A program made the translations under genes and the position numbers. Positions 34,766-48,700 of a DNA stretch of 64,000 nt are shown in pieces. The stretch comes from Archivesica marissinica (taxonomy: Eukaryota; Mollusca; Bivalvia; Venerida; Vesicomyidae): positions 4,340,150 through 4,404,149 of the forward strand of contig CM026403.1 of the NCBI GenBank assembly GCA_014843695.1. The letters are read 5' to 3'. Every line of letters starts with the position of its first letter. The first letter of the stretch is position 1. The notes below the pieces were generated by a model, which saw only the letters and a list, made by a program, of their open reading frames with translations, was not told the DNA's origin and ran no database searches.

Positions 34766-35140
34766 TGTATGTGACATACAGTTGTGAGTGACATAATTTA
34801 TATGACTGCCTGTATGTGACATACAGTTGCAAGTAGCATAAATTATGAACACTGTCTGTATGTGACATACATTGCGAGTGACATAATTTATGAACACTGT
34901 CTGTATGTGACATACAGTTGCGAGTGACATAATTTATGAACACTGTCTGTATGTGACATACAGTTAGTTGTGAGTGACAAAATTTATGAACACTGTCTGT
35001 ATGTGACATACAGTTGTGAGTGACATAATTTATGAACACTGTCTGTATGTGACATACAGTTGCGAGTGACATAATTTATGAACACTGTATGTGACATACA
35101 GATGCGAGTAACATATTTTATATGACTTCCTGTATGTGAC

Positions 35141-35671
35141 AACGTTACACAGTATTTGTTGAACACTTGTGGTGTGGGTTTTATAAAGAGAAATTATATA
35201 ATTTCATGTTAAGCAACATCAAAATGAATTAAAGTATTTAACCAAGAAACGGAATGCGGAATTTGTTGGCAAAATAAATTTATGTAAGCAAGGTCAAAAA
35301 CCATGCATAATTATAATGCTGTAATACAGTGCTGTAATATAATGCTGTAATACAATGCTATATATCCTGAATAAGAACAAGTTATTCGTGCAGATTTTCC
35401 ATAACATCTCACCCTTTGCACCTGTGCATATTCATCATTGGAATAATCTCAATTAAAATATGTCTAAGTTAGCAACAGTATCATATTATCACATGTTTAG
35501 TATAGAATGTAATAAATAGACAAACGTCACTTCTAGAGCGTGGCTAACCAACTGGTCTACTAGTAAACAAATCCTACTTTCACTATTAGGAGTTTGTAGA
35601 CCACTAAAACACTGTTTACTGATTACTGCATGATGGAAATTGTTTTTCAAATTATGGAGAATTGTGTATTT
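35141..35671. other. spacer, nothing recognised
   Basis: ATAATGCTGTAATACAGTGC-like triplication near 35310-35360; otherwise unique AT-rich DNA. Confidence 0.5.
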
Positions 35672-37664
35672 GCTATGCTATTTATGCATGAAGCTATGCT
35701 ATTTACACATCAAGCTATGCTATTTACACAGCAAGCTATGCTATTTACACATCAAGCTATGCTATTTACCCATGAAGCTATGCTATTTATGCATGAAGCT
35801 ATGCTATTTACACACCAAACTATGCTATTTACGCATGAGGCTATGACATTTACACATGAAGCTATGCTATTTACACATCAAGCTATACTATTTACACACC
35901 AAGCTATGCTATTTACGCATGAAGCTATGCTATTTACGCATGAAGCTATGCTATTTACACACCAAGCTATGCTATTTACACATCAAGCTATGCTATTTAC
36001 CCATGAAGCTATGCTATTTATGCATGAAGCTATGCTATTTACACATCAAGCTATGCTATTTACCCATGAAGCTATGCTATTTACGCATGAAGCTATGCTA
36101 TTCACCCATGAAGCTATGCTATTTACACATGAAGCTATGCTATTTACACATGAAGCTATGCTATTTACACATGAAGCTATGCTATTTACGCATGAAGCTA
36201 TGCTATTTACGCATGACGCTATGCTATTTACGCATGAAGCTATGATATATACGCATGAAGCTACGCTATCTACACATGAAGCTACGCTATTTACGCACGA
36301 AGCTATGCTATTTACACATGAAGCTATGCTATTTACACATGAAGCTATGCTATTTATGCATGAAGCTATACTATTTACACATCAAGCTATACTATTTACA
36401 CATGAAGCTATGCTATTTATGCATGAAGCTATGCTATTTACGCACGAAGCTATGCTATTTACACATGAAGCTATACTATTTACACATGAAGCTATGCTAT
36501 TTATGCATGAAGCTATGCTATTTATGCACAAAGCTATGCTATTTACGCATGAAGCTATGCTATTTATGCATGAAGCTATGCTATTTACACATCAAGCTAT
36601 GCTATTTACCCATGAAGCTATGCTATTTACGCATGAAGCTATGCTATTTACGCATGAAGATATGACATCTACGCATGAAGCTATGCTATTTATGTATGAA
36701 GCTATGCTATTTACACATCAAGCTATACTATTTACACACCAAGCTATGCTATTTACGCATGGAGCTATGCTATTTACGCATGAAGCTATGCTATTCACAC
36801 ATGAAGCTATGCTATTTACACATGAAGCTATGCTATTTACGCACGAAGCTATCCTATTTACGCACGAAGCTATGCTATTTACACATGAAGCTATGCTATT
36901 TACACATCAAGCTATGCTATTTATGCATGAAGCTATGCTATTTACGCATGAAGCTATGACATCTACACATGAAGCTACGCTATCTATGCATGAAGCTACA
37001 CTATTTACGCACGAAGCTATGCTATGTACGCATGAAGCTATGCTATTTATGCATGAAGCTATGCTATTTACACATGAAGCTATGCTATTTACACATGAAG
37101 CTATGCTATTTACACATGAAGCTATGCTATTTACGCATGAAGCTATGCTATTTACGCATGAAGCTATACTATTTATGCATGAAGCTATACTATTTACACA
37201 TCAAGCTATACTATTTATGCATGAAGCTATGCTATTTACGCATGAAGCTATGCTATTTACACATGAAGCTATACTATTTACACATGAAGCTATGCTATTT
37301 ATGCATGAAGCTATGCTATTTACGCATGAAGCTATGCTATTTACGCATGAAGCTATGCTATTTATGCATGAAGCTATGCTTGTTACGCATGAAGCTATGC
37401 TATGTATGCATGAAGCTATGCTATTTATGCATGAAGCGATGCTATTTACGCATGAAGCGATGCTATTTATGCATGAAGCTATGCTATTTACACATGAAGC
37501 TATGCTATTTACACATGAAGCTATGCTATTTACACATCAAGCTATGCTATTTACACATGAAGCTATGCTATTTATGCATGAAGCTATGCTATTTACACAC
37601 CAAGCTATGCTATTTACATATGAAGCTATGCTATTTACACATCAAGCTATTTACACATCAAGCT
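35672..37664. repeat. 21-bp tandem array (about 95 copies)
   Basis: The unit is GCTATGCTATTTACACATGA plus A, with ACGCATGAA, ATGCATGAA, ACACATCAA and ACCCATGAA variants. The period is seven codons, so the plus strand is open for 682 codons (repeat AMLFTHE) and a second frame is open as MKLCYLH. Both frames look alike in quality, which argues against coding. Confidence 0.95.
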
Positions 37665-37971
37665 TATTTAGACGTTAAAAACAAAATTAATTTGGTTATG
37701 TGCGATCTTTAAGGTTTGATGTTTGAATTATTATCTGCTTAGTCAGGCCTTTCTGACATATCTGTAAGTAGTCTAACCTGGCACAGGTACTTAGCATCAT
37801 AACATTAGCATTTGCAGCAGATGACATAAGCGTAAACAGAACTTTTATGGGTCCAAATAAAGATGGATCCCCATTAACCTTTTGCATGCTGGGTAAAATA
37901 AAGACTATATATAGTTCAAATAACTGCAGCATACTACATTGCATTAATGTGTTTTTCTTATAAGTAATTGG
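37665..37971. other. spacer, nothing recognised
   Basis: Unique-looking DNA; no gene evidence. Confidence 0.5.
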
Positions 37972-38273
37972 CTGTCAGGTTGTGTACCGCAGTGGTTAGC
38001 ACGGTTGCTTCTCACCAATGCAACCCTGGTTCGATCCTCGGACCGGGAAGTATGTGAGACGGTATGGTGGCCGCTAGATCGCAAAGCCCGGACGGAGTTT
38101 GCGCCCCGCTGTAGCCGTTATGATTGTGCCCTTAGGCAGGGCAATTAATTCCATGTTGCCTCTTCTCTCTCCCTCGTGGCGATGGATTCCATCAGGAATG
38201 AGGTCTCGAGAGTGATTCATATAAGTTGTAAGAATTTGTTTCGCAATCAAGCTAAAATAAATTTGTATAAACT
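37972..38273 (+). mobile_element. chimeric SINE: family C head joined to family B body
   Basis: 37972 to about 38079 is family C (CCGCAGTGGTTAGCACGG, CTTCTCACCAATGCAACC, GGTTCGATCCTCGGACCGGG, AAGTATGTGAGACGG). From about 38085 it is family B, starting inside the B head (CCCGGACGGAGTTTGC), then GATTGTGCCCTTAGGCAGGG, the CT tract, GATGGATTCCATCAGGAATG and the GTTTCGCAATCAAGC tail. It is one continuous element without a target duplication at the join. Confidence 0.85.
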
Positions 38274-38586
38274 AAATTACATGACATATTTGACTTATTT
38301 GCACTGCCAGCGTGCAAAGAGTTAAGCCAGATATAAATACATGTCTACTCAATAGTGGAGCATTGCAAGTAGTTGAAATGATGGTTGATTCACCTGGACA
38401 TGGTAGAGATATGGTATGTAAGCTCTGATGTAGCTGCTTGTCAACTGTACATACCAATCATTACATGGGATCAACAATTTACTCAAGGCAATATTTGAAC
38501 GCTGTGTGCATGCATGTTTCAATGTAAAAACATTCAATGTATAACATTGTATCTGTTTTATAGATGGATTTTTGTATGGACCTGAT
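38274..38586. other. spacer, nothing recognised
   Basis: Unique AT-rich DNA; no gene evidence. Confidence 0.5.
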
Positions 38587-41340
38587 GGTAAATCTTTGTT
38601 TAATGATTGGATGGTAAATCTTTGTTTAATGATTGGATGGTAAATCTTTGTTTAATGATTGGATGGGAAATCTATGTTTAATGATTGGATGGTAAATCTT
38701 TGTTTAATGATTGGATGGTAAATCTATGTTTAATGATTGGACGGTAAATCTTTGTTTAATGATGGTAATCTATGTTTAATGATTGGATGGTAAATCTTTG
38801 TTTAATGATGGTAATCTATGTTTAATGATTGGATGGTAAATCTTTGTTTAATGATTGGATGGTAAATCTATGTTTAATGATTGGATGGTAAATCTTTGTT
38901 TAATGATTGGATGGTAAATCTATGTTTAATGATTGGATGGTAAATCTTTGTTTAATGATTGGATGGTAAATCTATGTTTAATGATTGGATGGTAAATCTT
39001 TGTTTAATGATGGTAATCTATGTTTAATGATTGGATGGTAAATCTATGCTTAATGATTGGATGGGAAATCTTTGTTTAATGATTGGACGGTAAATCTTTG
39101 ATTAATGATTGGATGGTAAATATATGTTTAATGATTGGATGGTAAATCTATGTTTAATGATTGGATGATAAATCTTTGTTTAATGATTGGATGGTAAATC
39201 TATGTTTAATGATTGGATGGTAAATCTATGTTTAATGATTGGATGGTAAATCTATGTTTAATGAATAATGATTGGATGGTAAATCTATGTTTAATGATTG
39301 GATGGTAAATCTTTGTTTAATGATTGGATGGTTAATCATGGTATTGTTTAATGATGGTAAATCTATTTTTAATGATTGGATGGTAAATCTATGTTTAATG
39401 ATTGGATGGTAAATCTATGTTTAATGATTGGATGGTAAATCTATGATTAATGATTGGTTGGTAAATCATGGTATTGTTTAATGATTGTAAATCTATGTTT
39501 AATGATTGGATGGTAAATCTATGTTTAATGATTGGATGGTAAATCTATGATTAATGATTGGATGGTAAATCTATGATTAATGATTGGATGGTAAATCTAT
39601 GTTTAATGATTGGATGGTAAATCTATGATTAATGATTGGATGGTTAATCTATGTTTAATGATTGGATGGTAAACCTATGATTAATGATTGGATGGTAAAT
39701 ATATGTTTAATGATTGAACAGTAAATCTATGTTTAATGATTGGATGGTAAATCTATGATTAATGATTGGATGGTAAATCTATGATTAATGATTGGATGGT
39801 AAATCTATGTTTAATGATTGGACAGTAAATCTATGATTAATGATTGAACAGTAAATCTATGTTTAATGATTGAACAGTAAATCTATGTTTAATGATTGGA
39901 TGGTAAATATATGATTAATGATTGGATGGTAAATCTATGTTTAATGATTGGATGGTAAATCATGATATTGTTTAATGATGGCAAATCTATGTTTAATGAT
40001 TGGATGGTAAATCATGATATTGTTTAATGATGGTAAATCTATGTTTAATGATTGGATGGTAAATCATGATATTGTTTAATGATGGTAAATCTATGTTTAA
40101 TGATTGGATGGTAAATCATGATATTGTTTAATGATGGTAAATCTATGTTTAATGATTGGATGGTAAATCATGATATTGTTTAATGATGGTAAATCTATGT
40201 TTAATGATTGGATGGTAAATCTATGTTTAATGATTGGATGGTAAATCATGATATTGTTTAATGATGGTAAATCTATGTTTAATGATTGGATGGTAAATCT
40301 ATGTTTAATGATTGGATGGTAAATCATGATATTGTTTAATGATGGTAAATCTATGTTTAATGATTGGATGGTAAATCATGATATTGTTTAATGATGGTAA
40401 ATCTATGTTTAATGATTGGATGGTAAATCATGATATTGTTTAATGATGGTAAATCTATGTTTAATGATTGGATGGTAAATCATGATATTGTTTAATGATG
40501 GTAAATCTATGTTTAATGATTGGATGGTAAATCTATGTTTAATGATTGGATTGTAAATCTATGTTTAATGATTGGATGGTAAACCTATGTTTAATGATTG
40601 GATGGTAAATATAAGATTAATGATTGGATGGTAAATCTATGTTTAATGATTGGATGGTAAATATAAGATTAATGATTGGATGGTAAATCTTTGTTTAATG
40701 ATTGGATGGTAAATATAAGATTAATGATTGGATGGTAAATCTATGTTTAATGATTGGATGGTAAATATATGATTAATGATTGGATGGTAAATCTATGTTT
40801 AATGATTGGATGGTAAATCTATGATTAATGATTGGATGGTAAATCTATGTTTAATGATTGGATGGTAAATATATGTTTAATGATTGAACAGTAAATCTAT
40901 GTTTAATGATTGGATGGTAAATATAAGATTAATGATTGGACGGTAAATCTTTGTTTAATGATTGGATGGTAAATCTATGTTTAATGATTGGATGGTAAAT
41001 ATAAGATTAATGATTGGATGGTAAATCTTTGTTTAATGATTGGATGGTAAATCTTTGTTTAATGATTGGATGGTAAATCTATGTTTATTGATTGGACGGT
41101 AAATCTTTGTTTAATGATGGGATGGTAAATCTATGTTTAATGATTGGATGGTAAATCTTTGATTAATGATTGGATGGTAAATCTATGTTTAATGATTGGA
41201 TGGTAAATCTATGATTAATGATTGGATGGTAAATCTTTGTTTAATGATTGGATAGTAAATCTATGTTTAATGATTGGATGGTAATTCTATGATTAATGAT
41301 TGGACAGTAAATCTATGTTTAATGATTGGATGGTAAATCA
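38587..41340. repeat. 26-bp tandem array with higher-order variants
   Basis: The unit is ATGGTAAATCTATGTTTAAT plus GATTGG. Sub-blocks alternate with CATGATATTGTTTAATG-type units (about 39960-40500) and TATAAGATTAATG units (40610-41020), a sign of block duplication within the array. Confidence 0.95.
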
Positions 41341-41611
41341 TTGTATACATGTTTGTTTCATTTATGTCATTTATGTAGGTACCTAGACACGGTATCCTTG
41401 GTAAGGTTTAATTAGCCGAACTGAGCGGTTAATATTGACTTTTGCCACCTTATATCTATGAAGTTGCTGAATATATTATGAGATAATTCACTAAGAATAA
41501 CTGTGAAAGACAAACAGTTCTTAGCATAATGTCCTTTTAAAATCTGGAGTAAACAATGAATGTTATTTAATAAGAGTTTTGAATACCACATGTATATCTT
41601 TGATGGGTCAG
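41341..41611. other. spacer, nothing recognised
   Basis: Unique-looking sequence between array and SINE. Confidence 0.5.
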
Positions 41612-41885
41612 TCAGTCCTGCAGCGGTTAGCACCTTGGACTGCAGATTCAGCGATCGCAAGTTCGATCCCCCATCTGACTCTAATAATATTTTCACATGG
41701 GACTTTAAACCGAGATCTTGTGTTGGTGCTTTACACTGTGCAAGTAAAAGAACCAGAGGAGACTCTGGAATGGGTCTCTGTCTGTATTATTGCACTATCC
41801 TCCACAATCTAAAATCACTAATCTCTTCAGGAGGCGTCAATCATATGGGCATCATATTAGCGAAGATATATAAGCGTAACACACA
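41612..41885 (+). mobile_element. SINE family A, diverged
   Basis: Head GTCCTGCAGCGGTTAGCACC with B box AGTTCGATCC, body CGAGATCTTGTGTTGGTGC and GAACCAGAGGAGACTCTGG. Tail worn (GGGCATCATATTAGCGAAG). Confidence 0.8.
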
Positions 41886-41943
41886 CACATATGTATCTCT
41901 CTACAGTGATCAACAACAAAGGTTTCTCTTCCGATTCAATTAA

Positions 41944-42491
41944 CCCTTTCCCTCATAGAAGCACCTCTTGACTCCATTACCAATACGACATACATTTACA
42001 TTGCAGTATCCAAACCAATGGTCATAACCCTTTCCCTCATAGAAGCACCTCTTGACACCATTACCAATACGACATACATTGACAATGTAGTAGCCAAACC
42101 AATGTTCATAATAAAGGCCAGAGTCTCATGTAGTCCCAGTAACATATATGGAAGTGGGATAGATATGGCCACTACTTATCCACTGCATGATAGCTAAATG
42201 GCTGTCGTTTGTATGGAGATATAATAGTATATTAACGTAAATCTCTATGAAGGTGGGATAGATATGGCCACTACTTATCCACTGCATGATAGCTAAATGG
42301 CTGTCGTTTGTATGGAGATATAATAGTATATTAACCTAAATCTCTATGAAGGAAAGGGTTAAATGGCTGTCGTTTGTATGGAGATATAATAGTATATTAA
42401 CCTAAATCTCTATGAAGGAAAGGGTTAAATGGCTGTCGTTTGTATGGAGATATAATAGTATATTAACCTAAATCTCTATGAAGGAAAGGGT
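41944..42491. mobile_element. TIR element with both ends tandemly duplicated
   Basis: Left end AACCCTTTCCCTCATAGAAG; right end reverse-complemented AACCCTTTCCTTCATAGAG. The left terminal segment occurs twice with a period of about 84 bp (41942, 42026). The right terminal segment, including the inverted repeat, recurs with a 66-bp period (GGAAAGGGTT at 42351, 42417, 42483). A central ~97-bp piece with ACTACTTATCCACTGCATGA is also doubled. Termini preceded by TTAA suggest a piggyBac-like origin. Confidence 0.6.
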
Positions 42492-42586
42492 TACGACTGT
42501 GCTATTCTCCATCAAATTGTTAGAAAGAAGGAAAACCACTGCATTTCTGCTACATGTATATAATGTTTGTTTCCGTACAATTGCAG

Positions 42587-42680
42587 GAAGATGATGAGTA
42601 TATTGGCTTTGCCTCGTTACCGGAACAGGTTCACAGGAAAGCTGTCCGTCGTGGATTTGAGTTTACACTCATGGTTGTCG
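42587..42680 (+). CDS. septin, internal exon preceding the P-loop
   Basis: A 94-bp exon with acceptor TACAATTGCAG (ending 42586) and donor GTAAGT (42681). It reads [20 protein letters not shown] then [11 protein letters not shown], and its last base is the first of a Gly codon completed by the next exon. Septins carry a Y(I/V)GFA.LP.QV.RK segment, a basic stretch and [10 protein letters not shown] immediately before the GESGLGKS P-loop of the GTPase domain, and the match is residue by residue. Septins are GTP-binding proteins that assemble into filaments at the cell cortex and cleavage furrow; the RKAVRR stretch corresponds to the membrane-binding polybasic helix. The intron upstream ends with a mobile element at 42491. 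The downstream intron begins with the 51-bp array 50 bp after the donor. No other septin exon is seen in the window, and the septin subgroup cannot be set from one exon. Confidence 0.92.
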
Positions 42681-42730
42681 GTAAGTTACATGTATAATTG
42701 TTTAATGGTTTAGCCATGCTGTACTAGGCC

Positions 42731-45700
42731 TTGGGTACATGTACACATGACTTGTGAGGACATACATCATTGTCCATCAGTGTGACCTTGTGTATACATG
42801 ACTTGTGAGGACATACATCATTGTCCATCAGTGTGACCTTGAGTACACATGACTTGTGAGGACATACATCATTGTCCATCAGTGTGACCTTGTGTACACA
42901 TGACTTGTGAGGACATACATCATTGTCCACCAGTGTGACCTTGTGTACACATGACTTGTGAGGGCATACATCATTGTCCACCAGTGTGACCTTGTGTACA
43001 CATGACTTGTGAGGGCATACATCATTGTCCATCAGTGTGACCTTGAGTACATGTACACATGACTTGTGAGGGCATACATCATTGTCCATCAGTGTGACCT
43101 TGAGTACATGTACACATGACTTGTGAGGACATACATCATTGTCCATCAGTGTGACCTTGTGTATACATGACTTGTGAGGACATACATCATTGTCCATCAG
43201 TGTGACCTTGTGTTTACATGACTTGTGAGGACATACACCATTGCCCATCAGTGTGACCTAGAGTACATGTACACATGACTTGTGAGGACATACATCATTG
43301 TCCATCAGTGTGACCTTGTGTATACATGACTCATGAGGACATACATCATTGTTCATCAGTGTGACCTTGTGTACACATGACTTGTGAGGACATACATCAT
43401 TGTCCATCAGTGTGACCTTGTGTACACATGACTTGTGAGGACATACATCATTGTCCATCAGTGTGACCTTGTGTACACATGACTTGTGAGGACATACATC
43501 ATTGTCCATCAGTGTGACCTTGTGTACACATGACTTGTGAGGGCATACATCATTGTCCATCAGTGTGACCTTGTGTACACATGACTTGTGAGGACATACA
43601 TCATTGCCCATCAGTGTGACCTTGTGTATACATGACTTGTGAGGGCATACATCATTGTCCATCAGTGTGACCTTGTGTATACATGACTTGTGAGGACATA
43701 CATCATTGTCCATCAGTGTGACCTTGTGTACACATGACTTGTGAGGACATACATCATTGTCCATCAGTGTGACCTTGTGTACACATGACTTGTGAGGACA
43801 TACATCATTGTCCATCAGTGTGACCTTGTGTACACATGACTTGTGAGGACATACATCATTGTCCATCAGTGTGACCTTGTGTACACATGACTTGTGAGGA
43901 CATACATCATTGTCCATCAGTGTGACCTTGTGTACACATGACTTGTGAGGACATACATCATTGTCCATCAGTGTGACCTTGTGTACACATGACTTGTGAG
44001 GACATACATCATTGTCCATCAGTGTGACCTTGTGTACACATGACTTGTGAGGACATACATCATTGTCCATCAGTGTGACCTTGTGTACACATGACTTGTG
44101 AGGACATACATCATTGTCCATCAGTGTGACCTTGTGTACACATGACTTGTGAGGACATACATCATTGTCCATCAGTGTGACCTTGTGTACACATGACTTG
44201 TGAGGACATACATCATTGTCCATCAGTGTGACCTTGTGTACACATGACTTGTGAGGACATACATCATTGTCCATCAGTGTGACCTTGTGTACACATGACT
44301 TGTGAGGACATACATCATTGTCCATCAGTGTGACCTTGTGTACACATGACTTGTGAGGACATACATCATTGTCCATCAGTGTGACCTTGTGTACACATGA
44401 CTTGTGAGGACATACATCATTGTCCATCAGTGTGACCTTGTGTACACATGACTTGTGAGGACATACATCATTGTCCATCAGTGTGACCTTGTGTACACAT
44501 GACTTGTGAGGACATACATCATTGTCCATCAGTGTGACCTTGTGTACACATGACTTGTGAGGACATACATCATTGTCCATCAGTGTGACCTTGTGTACAC
44601 ATGACTTGTGAGGACATACATCATTGTCCATCAGTGTGACCTTGTGTACACATGACTTGTGAGGACATACATCATTGTCCATCAGTGTGACCTTGTGTAC
44701 ACATGACTTGTGAGGACATACATCATTGTCCATCAGTGTGACCTTGTGTACACATGACTTGTGAGGACATACATCATTGTCCATCAGTGTGACCTTGTGT
44801 ACACATGACTTGTGAGGACATACATCATTGTCCATCAGTGTGACCTTGTGTACACATGACTTGTGAGGACATACATCATTGTCCATCAGTGTGACCTTGT
44901 GTATACATGACTTGTGAGGACATACATCATTGTCCATCAGTGTGACCTTGAGTACATGTACACATGACTTGTGAGGACATACATCATTGTCCATCAGTGT
45001 GACCTTGTGTACATGTACACATGACTTGTGAGGGCATACATCATTGTCCATCAGTGTGACCTTGAGTACATGTACACATGACTTGTGAGGACATACATCA
45101 TTGTCCATCAGTGTGACCTTGTGTACACATGACTTGTGAGGACATACATCATTGTCCATCAGTGTGACCTTGAGTACATGTACACATGACTTGTGAGGAC
45201 ATACATCATTGTCCATCAGTGTGACCTTGTGTATACATGACTTGTGAGGACATACATCATTGCCCATCAGTGTGACCTTGTGTATACATGACTTGTGAGG
45301 ACATACATCATTGTCCATCAGTGTGACCTTGTGTACACATGACTTGTGAGGACATACATCATTGTCCATCAGTGTGACCTTGTGTACACATGACTTGTGA
45401 GGACATACATCATTGTCCATCAGTGTGACCTTGTGTACACATGACTTGTGAGGACATACATCATTGTCCATCAGTGTGACCTTGTGTACACATGACTTGT
45501 GAGGACATACATCATTGTCCATCAGTGTGACCTTGTGTACACATGACTTGTGAGGACATACATCATTGTCCATCAGTGTGACCTTGTGTACACATGACTT
45601 GTGAGGACATACATCATTGTCCATCAGTGTGACCTTGTGTACACATGACTTGTGAGGACATACATCATTGTCCATCAGTGTGACCTTGTGTACACATGAC

Positions 45701-48700
45701 TTGTGAGGACATACATCATTGTCCATCAGTGTGACCTTGTGTACACATGACTTGTGAGGACATACATCATTGTCCATCAGTGTGACCTTGTGTATACATG
45801 ACTTGTGAGGACATACATCATTGTCCATCAGTGTGACCTTGTGTACACATGACTTGTGAGGACATACATCATTGTCCATCAGTGTGACCTTGTGTACACA
45901 TGACTTGTGAGGACATACATCATTGTCCATCAGTGTGACCTTGTGTACACATGACTTGTGAGGACATACATCATTGTCCATCAGTGTGACCTTGTGTACA
46001 CATGACTTGTGAGGACATACATCATTGTCCATCAGTGTGACCTTGTGTACACATGACTTGTGAGGACATACATCATTGTCCATCAGTGTGACCTTGTGTA
46101 CACATGACTTGTGAGGACATACATCATTGTCCATCAGTGTGACCTTGTGTACACATGACTTGTGAGGACATACATCATTGTCCATCAGTGTGACCTTGTG
46201 TACACATGACTTGTGAGGACATACATCATTGTCCATCAGTGTGACCTTGTGTACACATGACTTGTGAGGACATACATCATTGTCCATCAGTGTGACCTTG
46301 TGTACACATGACTTGTGAGGACATACATCATTGTCCATCAGTGTGACCTTGTGTACACATGACTTGTGAGGACATACATCATTGTCCATCAGTGTGACCT
46401 TGTGTACACATGACTTGTGAGGACATACATCATTGTCCATCAGTGTGACCTTGAGTACACATGACTTGTGAGGACATACATCATTGTCCATCAGTGTGAC
46501 CTTGAGTACACATGACTTGTGAGGACATACATCATTGTCCATCAGTGTGACCTTGAGTACACATGACTTGTGAGGACATACATCATTGTCCATCAGTGTG
46601 ACCTTGTGTACATGTACACATGACTTGTGAGGACATACATCATTGTCCATCAGTGTGACCTTGAGTACATGTACACATGACTTGTGAGGACATACATCAT
46701 TGTCCATCAGTGTGACCTTGAGTACATGTACGCATGACTTGTGAGGATATACATCATTGTCCATCAGTGTGACCTTGTGTACATGTACACATGACTTGTG
46801 AGGGCATACATCATTGTCCATCAGTGTGACCTTGAGTACATGTACACATGACTTGTGAGGGCATACATCATTGTCCATCAGTGTGACCTTGTGTACACAT
46901 GACTTGTGAGGACATACATCATTGTCCATCAGTGTGACCTTGAGTACATGTACACATGACTTGTGAGGACATACATCATTGTCCATCAGTGTGACCTTGT
47001 GTATACATGACTTGTGAGGACATACACCATTGCCCATCAGTGTGACCTTGTGTATACATGACTTGTGAGGACATACATCATTGTTCATCAGTGTGACCTT
47101 GTGTACACATGACTTGTGAGGACATACATCATTGTCCATCAGTGTGACCTTGTGTACACATGACTTGTGAGGACATACATCATTGTCCATCAGTGTGACC
47201 TTGTGTACACATGACTTGTGAGGACATACATCATTGTCCATCAGTGTGACCTTGTGTACACATGACTTGTGAGGACATACATCATTGTCCATCAGTGTGA
47301 CCTTGTGTACACATGACTTGTGAGGACATACATCATTGTCCATCAGTGTGACCTTGTGTACACATGACTTGTGAGGACATACATCATTGTCCATCAGTGT
47401 GACCTTGTGTACACATGACTTGTGAGGACATACATCATTGTCCATCAGTGTGACCTTGTGTACACATGACTTGTGAGGACATACATCATTGTCCATCAGT
47501 GTGACCTTGTGTACACATGACTTGTGAGGACATACATCATTGTCCATCACCATCAGTGTGACCTTGAGTACACATGACTTGTGAGGACATACATCATTGT
47601 CCATCAGTGTGACCTTGAGTACACATGACTTGTGAGGACATACATCATTGTCCATCAGTGTGACCTTGAGTATACATGACTTGTGAGGACATACATCATT
47701 GTCCATCAGTGTGACCTTGTGTACACATGACTTGTGAGGACATACATCATTGTCCATCAGTGTGACCTTGTGTACACATGACTTGTGAGGACATACATCA
47801 TTGTCCATCAGTGTGACCTTGTGTACACATGACTTGTGAGGGCATACATCATTGTCCATCAGTGTGACCTTGTGTACACATGACTTGTGAGGGCATACAT
47901 CATTGTCCATCAGTGTGACCTTGAGTACATGTACACATGACTTGTGAGGACATACATCATTGTCCATCAGTGTGACCTTGAGTACATGTACACATGACTT
48001 GTGAGGACATACATCATTGTCCATCAGTGTGACCTTGTGTACACATGACTTGTGAGGACATACATCATTGTCCATCAGTGTGACCTTGTGTACACATGAC
48101 TTGTGAGGACATACATCATTGTCCATCAGTGTGACCTTGAGTACACATGACTTGTGAGGACATACATCATTGTCCATCAGTGTGACCTTGGTACATGTAC
48201 ACATGACTTGTGAGGACATACATCATTGTCCATCAGTGTGACCTTGTGTACACATGACTTGTGAGGACATACATCATTGTCCATCAGTGTGACCTTGAGT
48301 ACACATGACTTGTGAGGACATACATCATTGTCCATCAGTGTGACCTTGAGTACACATGACTTGTGAGGACATACATCATTGTCCACCAGTGTGACCTTGT
48401 GTACACATGACTTGTGAGGACATACATCATTGTCCATCAGTGTGACCTTGAGTACACATGACTTGTGAGGACATACATCATTGTCCATCAGTGTGACCTT
48501 GTGTACATGTACACATGACTTGTGAGGACATACATCATTGTCCATCAGTGTGACCTTGAGTACATGTACACATGACTTGTGAGGACATACATCATTGTCC
48601 ATCAGTGTGACCTTGTGTATACATGACTTGTGAGGACATACATCATTGTCCATCAGTGTGACCTTGAGTACATGTACACATGACTTGTGAGGACATACAT

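Larger units (their letters stand above)
32443..35140. repeat. 46-bp tandem array interrupted by a hAT-like element
   Basis: The unit is GTATGTGACATACAGTTGCG plus AGTGACATAATTTATGAACACTGTCT in two parts. Each unit holds GTATGTGACATAC, a 13-bp palindrome around a central G. Edge units are degenerate. The array proper covers 32443-33335 and 34766-35140; the middle is the insertion at 33336-34765. Confidence 0.93.

Noticed and set aside
35630..37678. 682-codon plus-strand open frame (AMLFTHE repeats)
   Set aside because: The 21-bp period keeps two frames open equally well, and variants are not biased to third codon positions by eye.
43258..48219. 1,653-codon minus-strand open frame as a giant repeat protein gene
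   Set aside because: It is explained by a 51/57-bp unit divisible by three with high unit identity. There is no start context, no non-repeat domain and no splice structure, and it lies antisense in a septin intron. Kept only as a finding to test.
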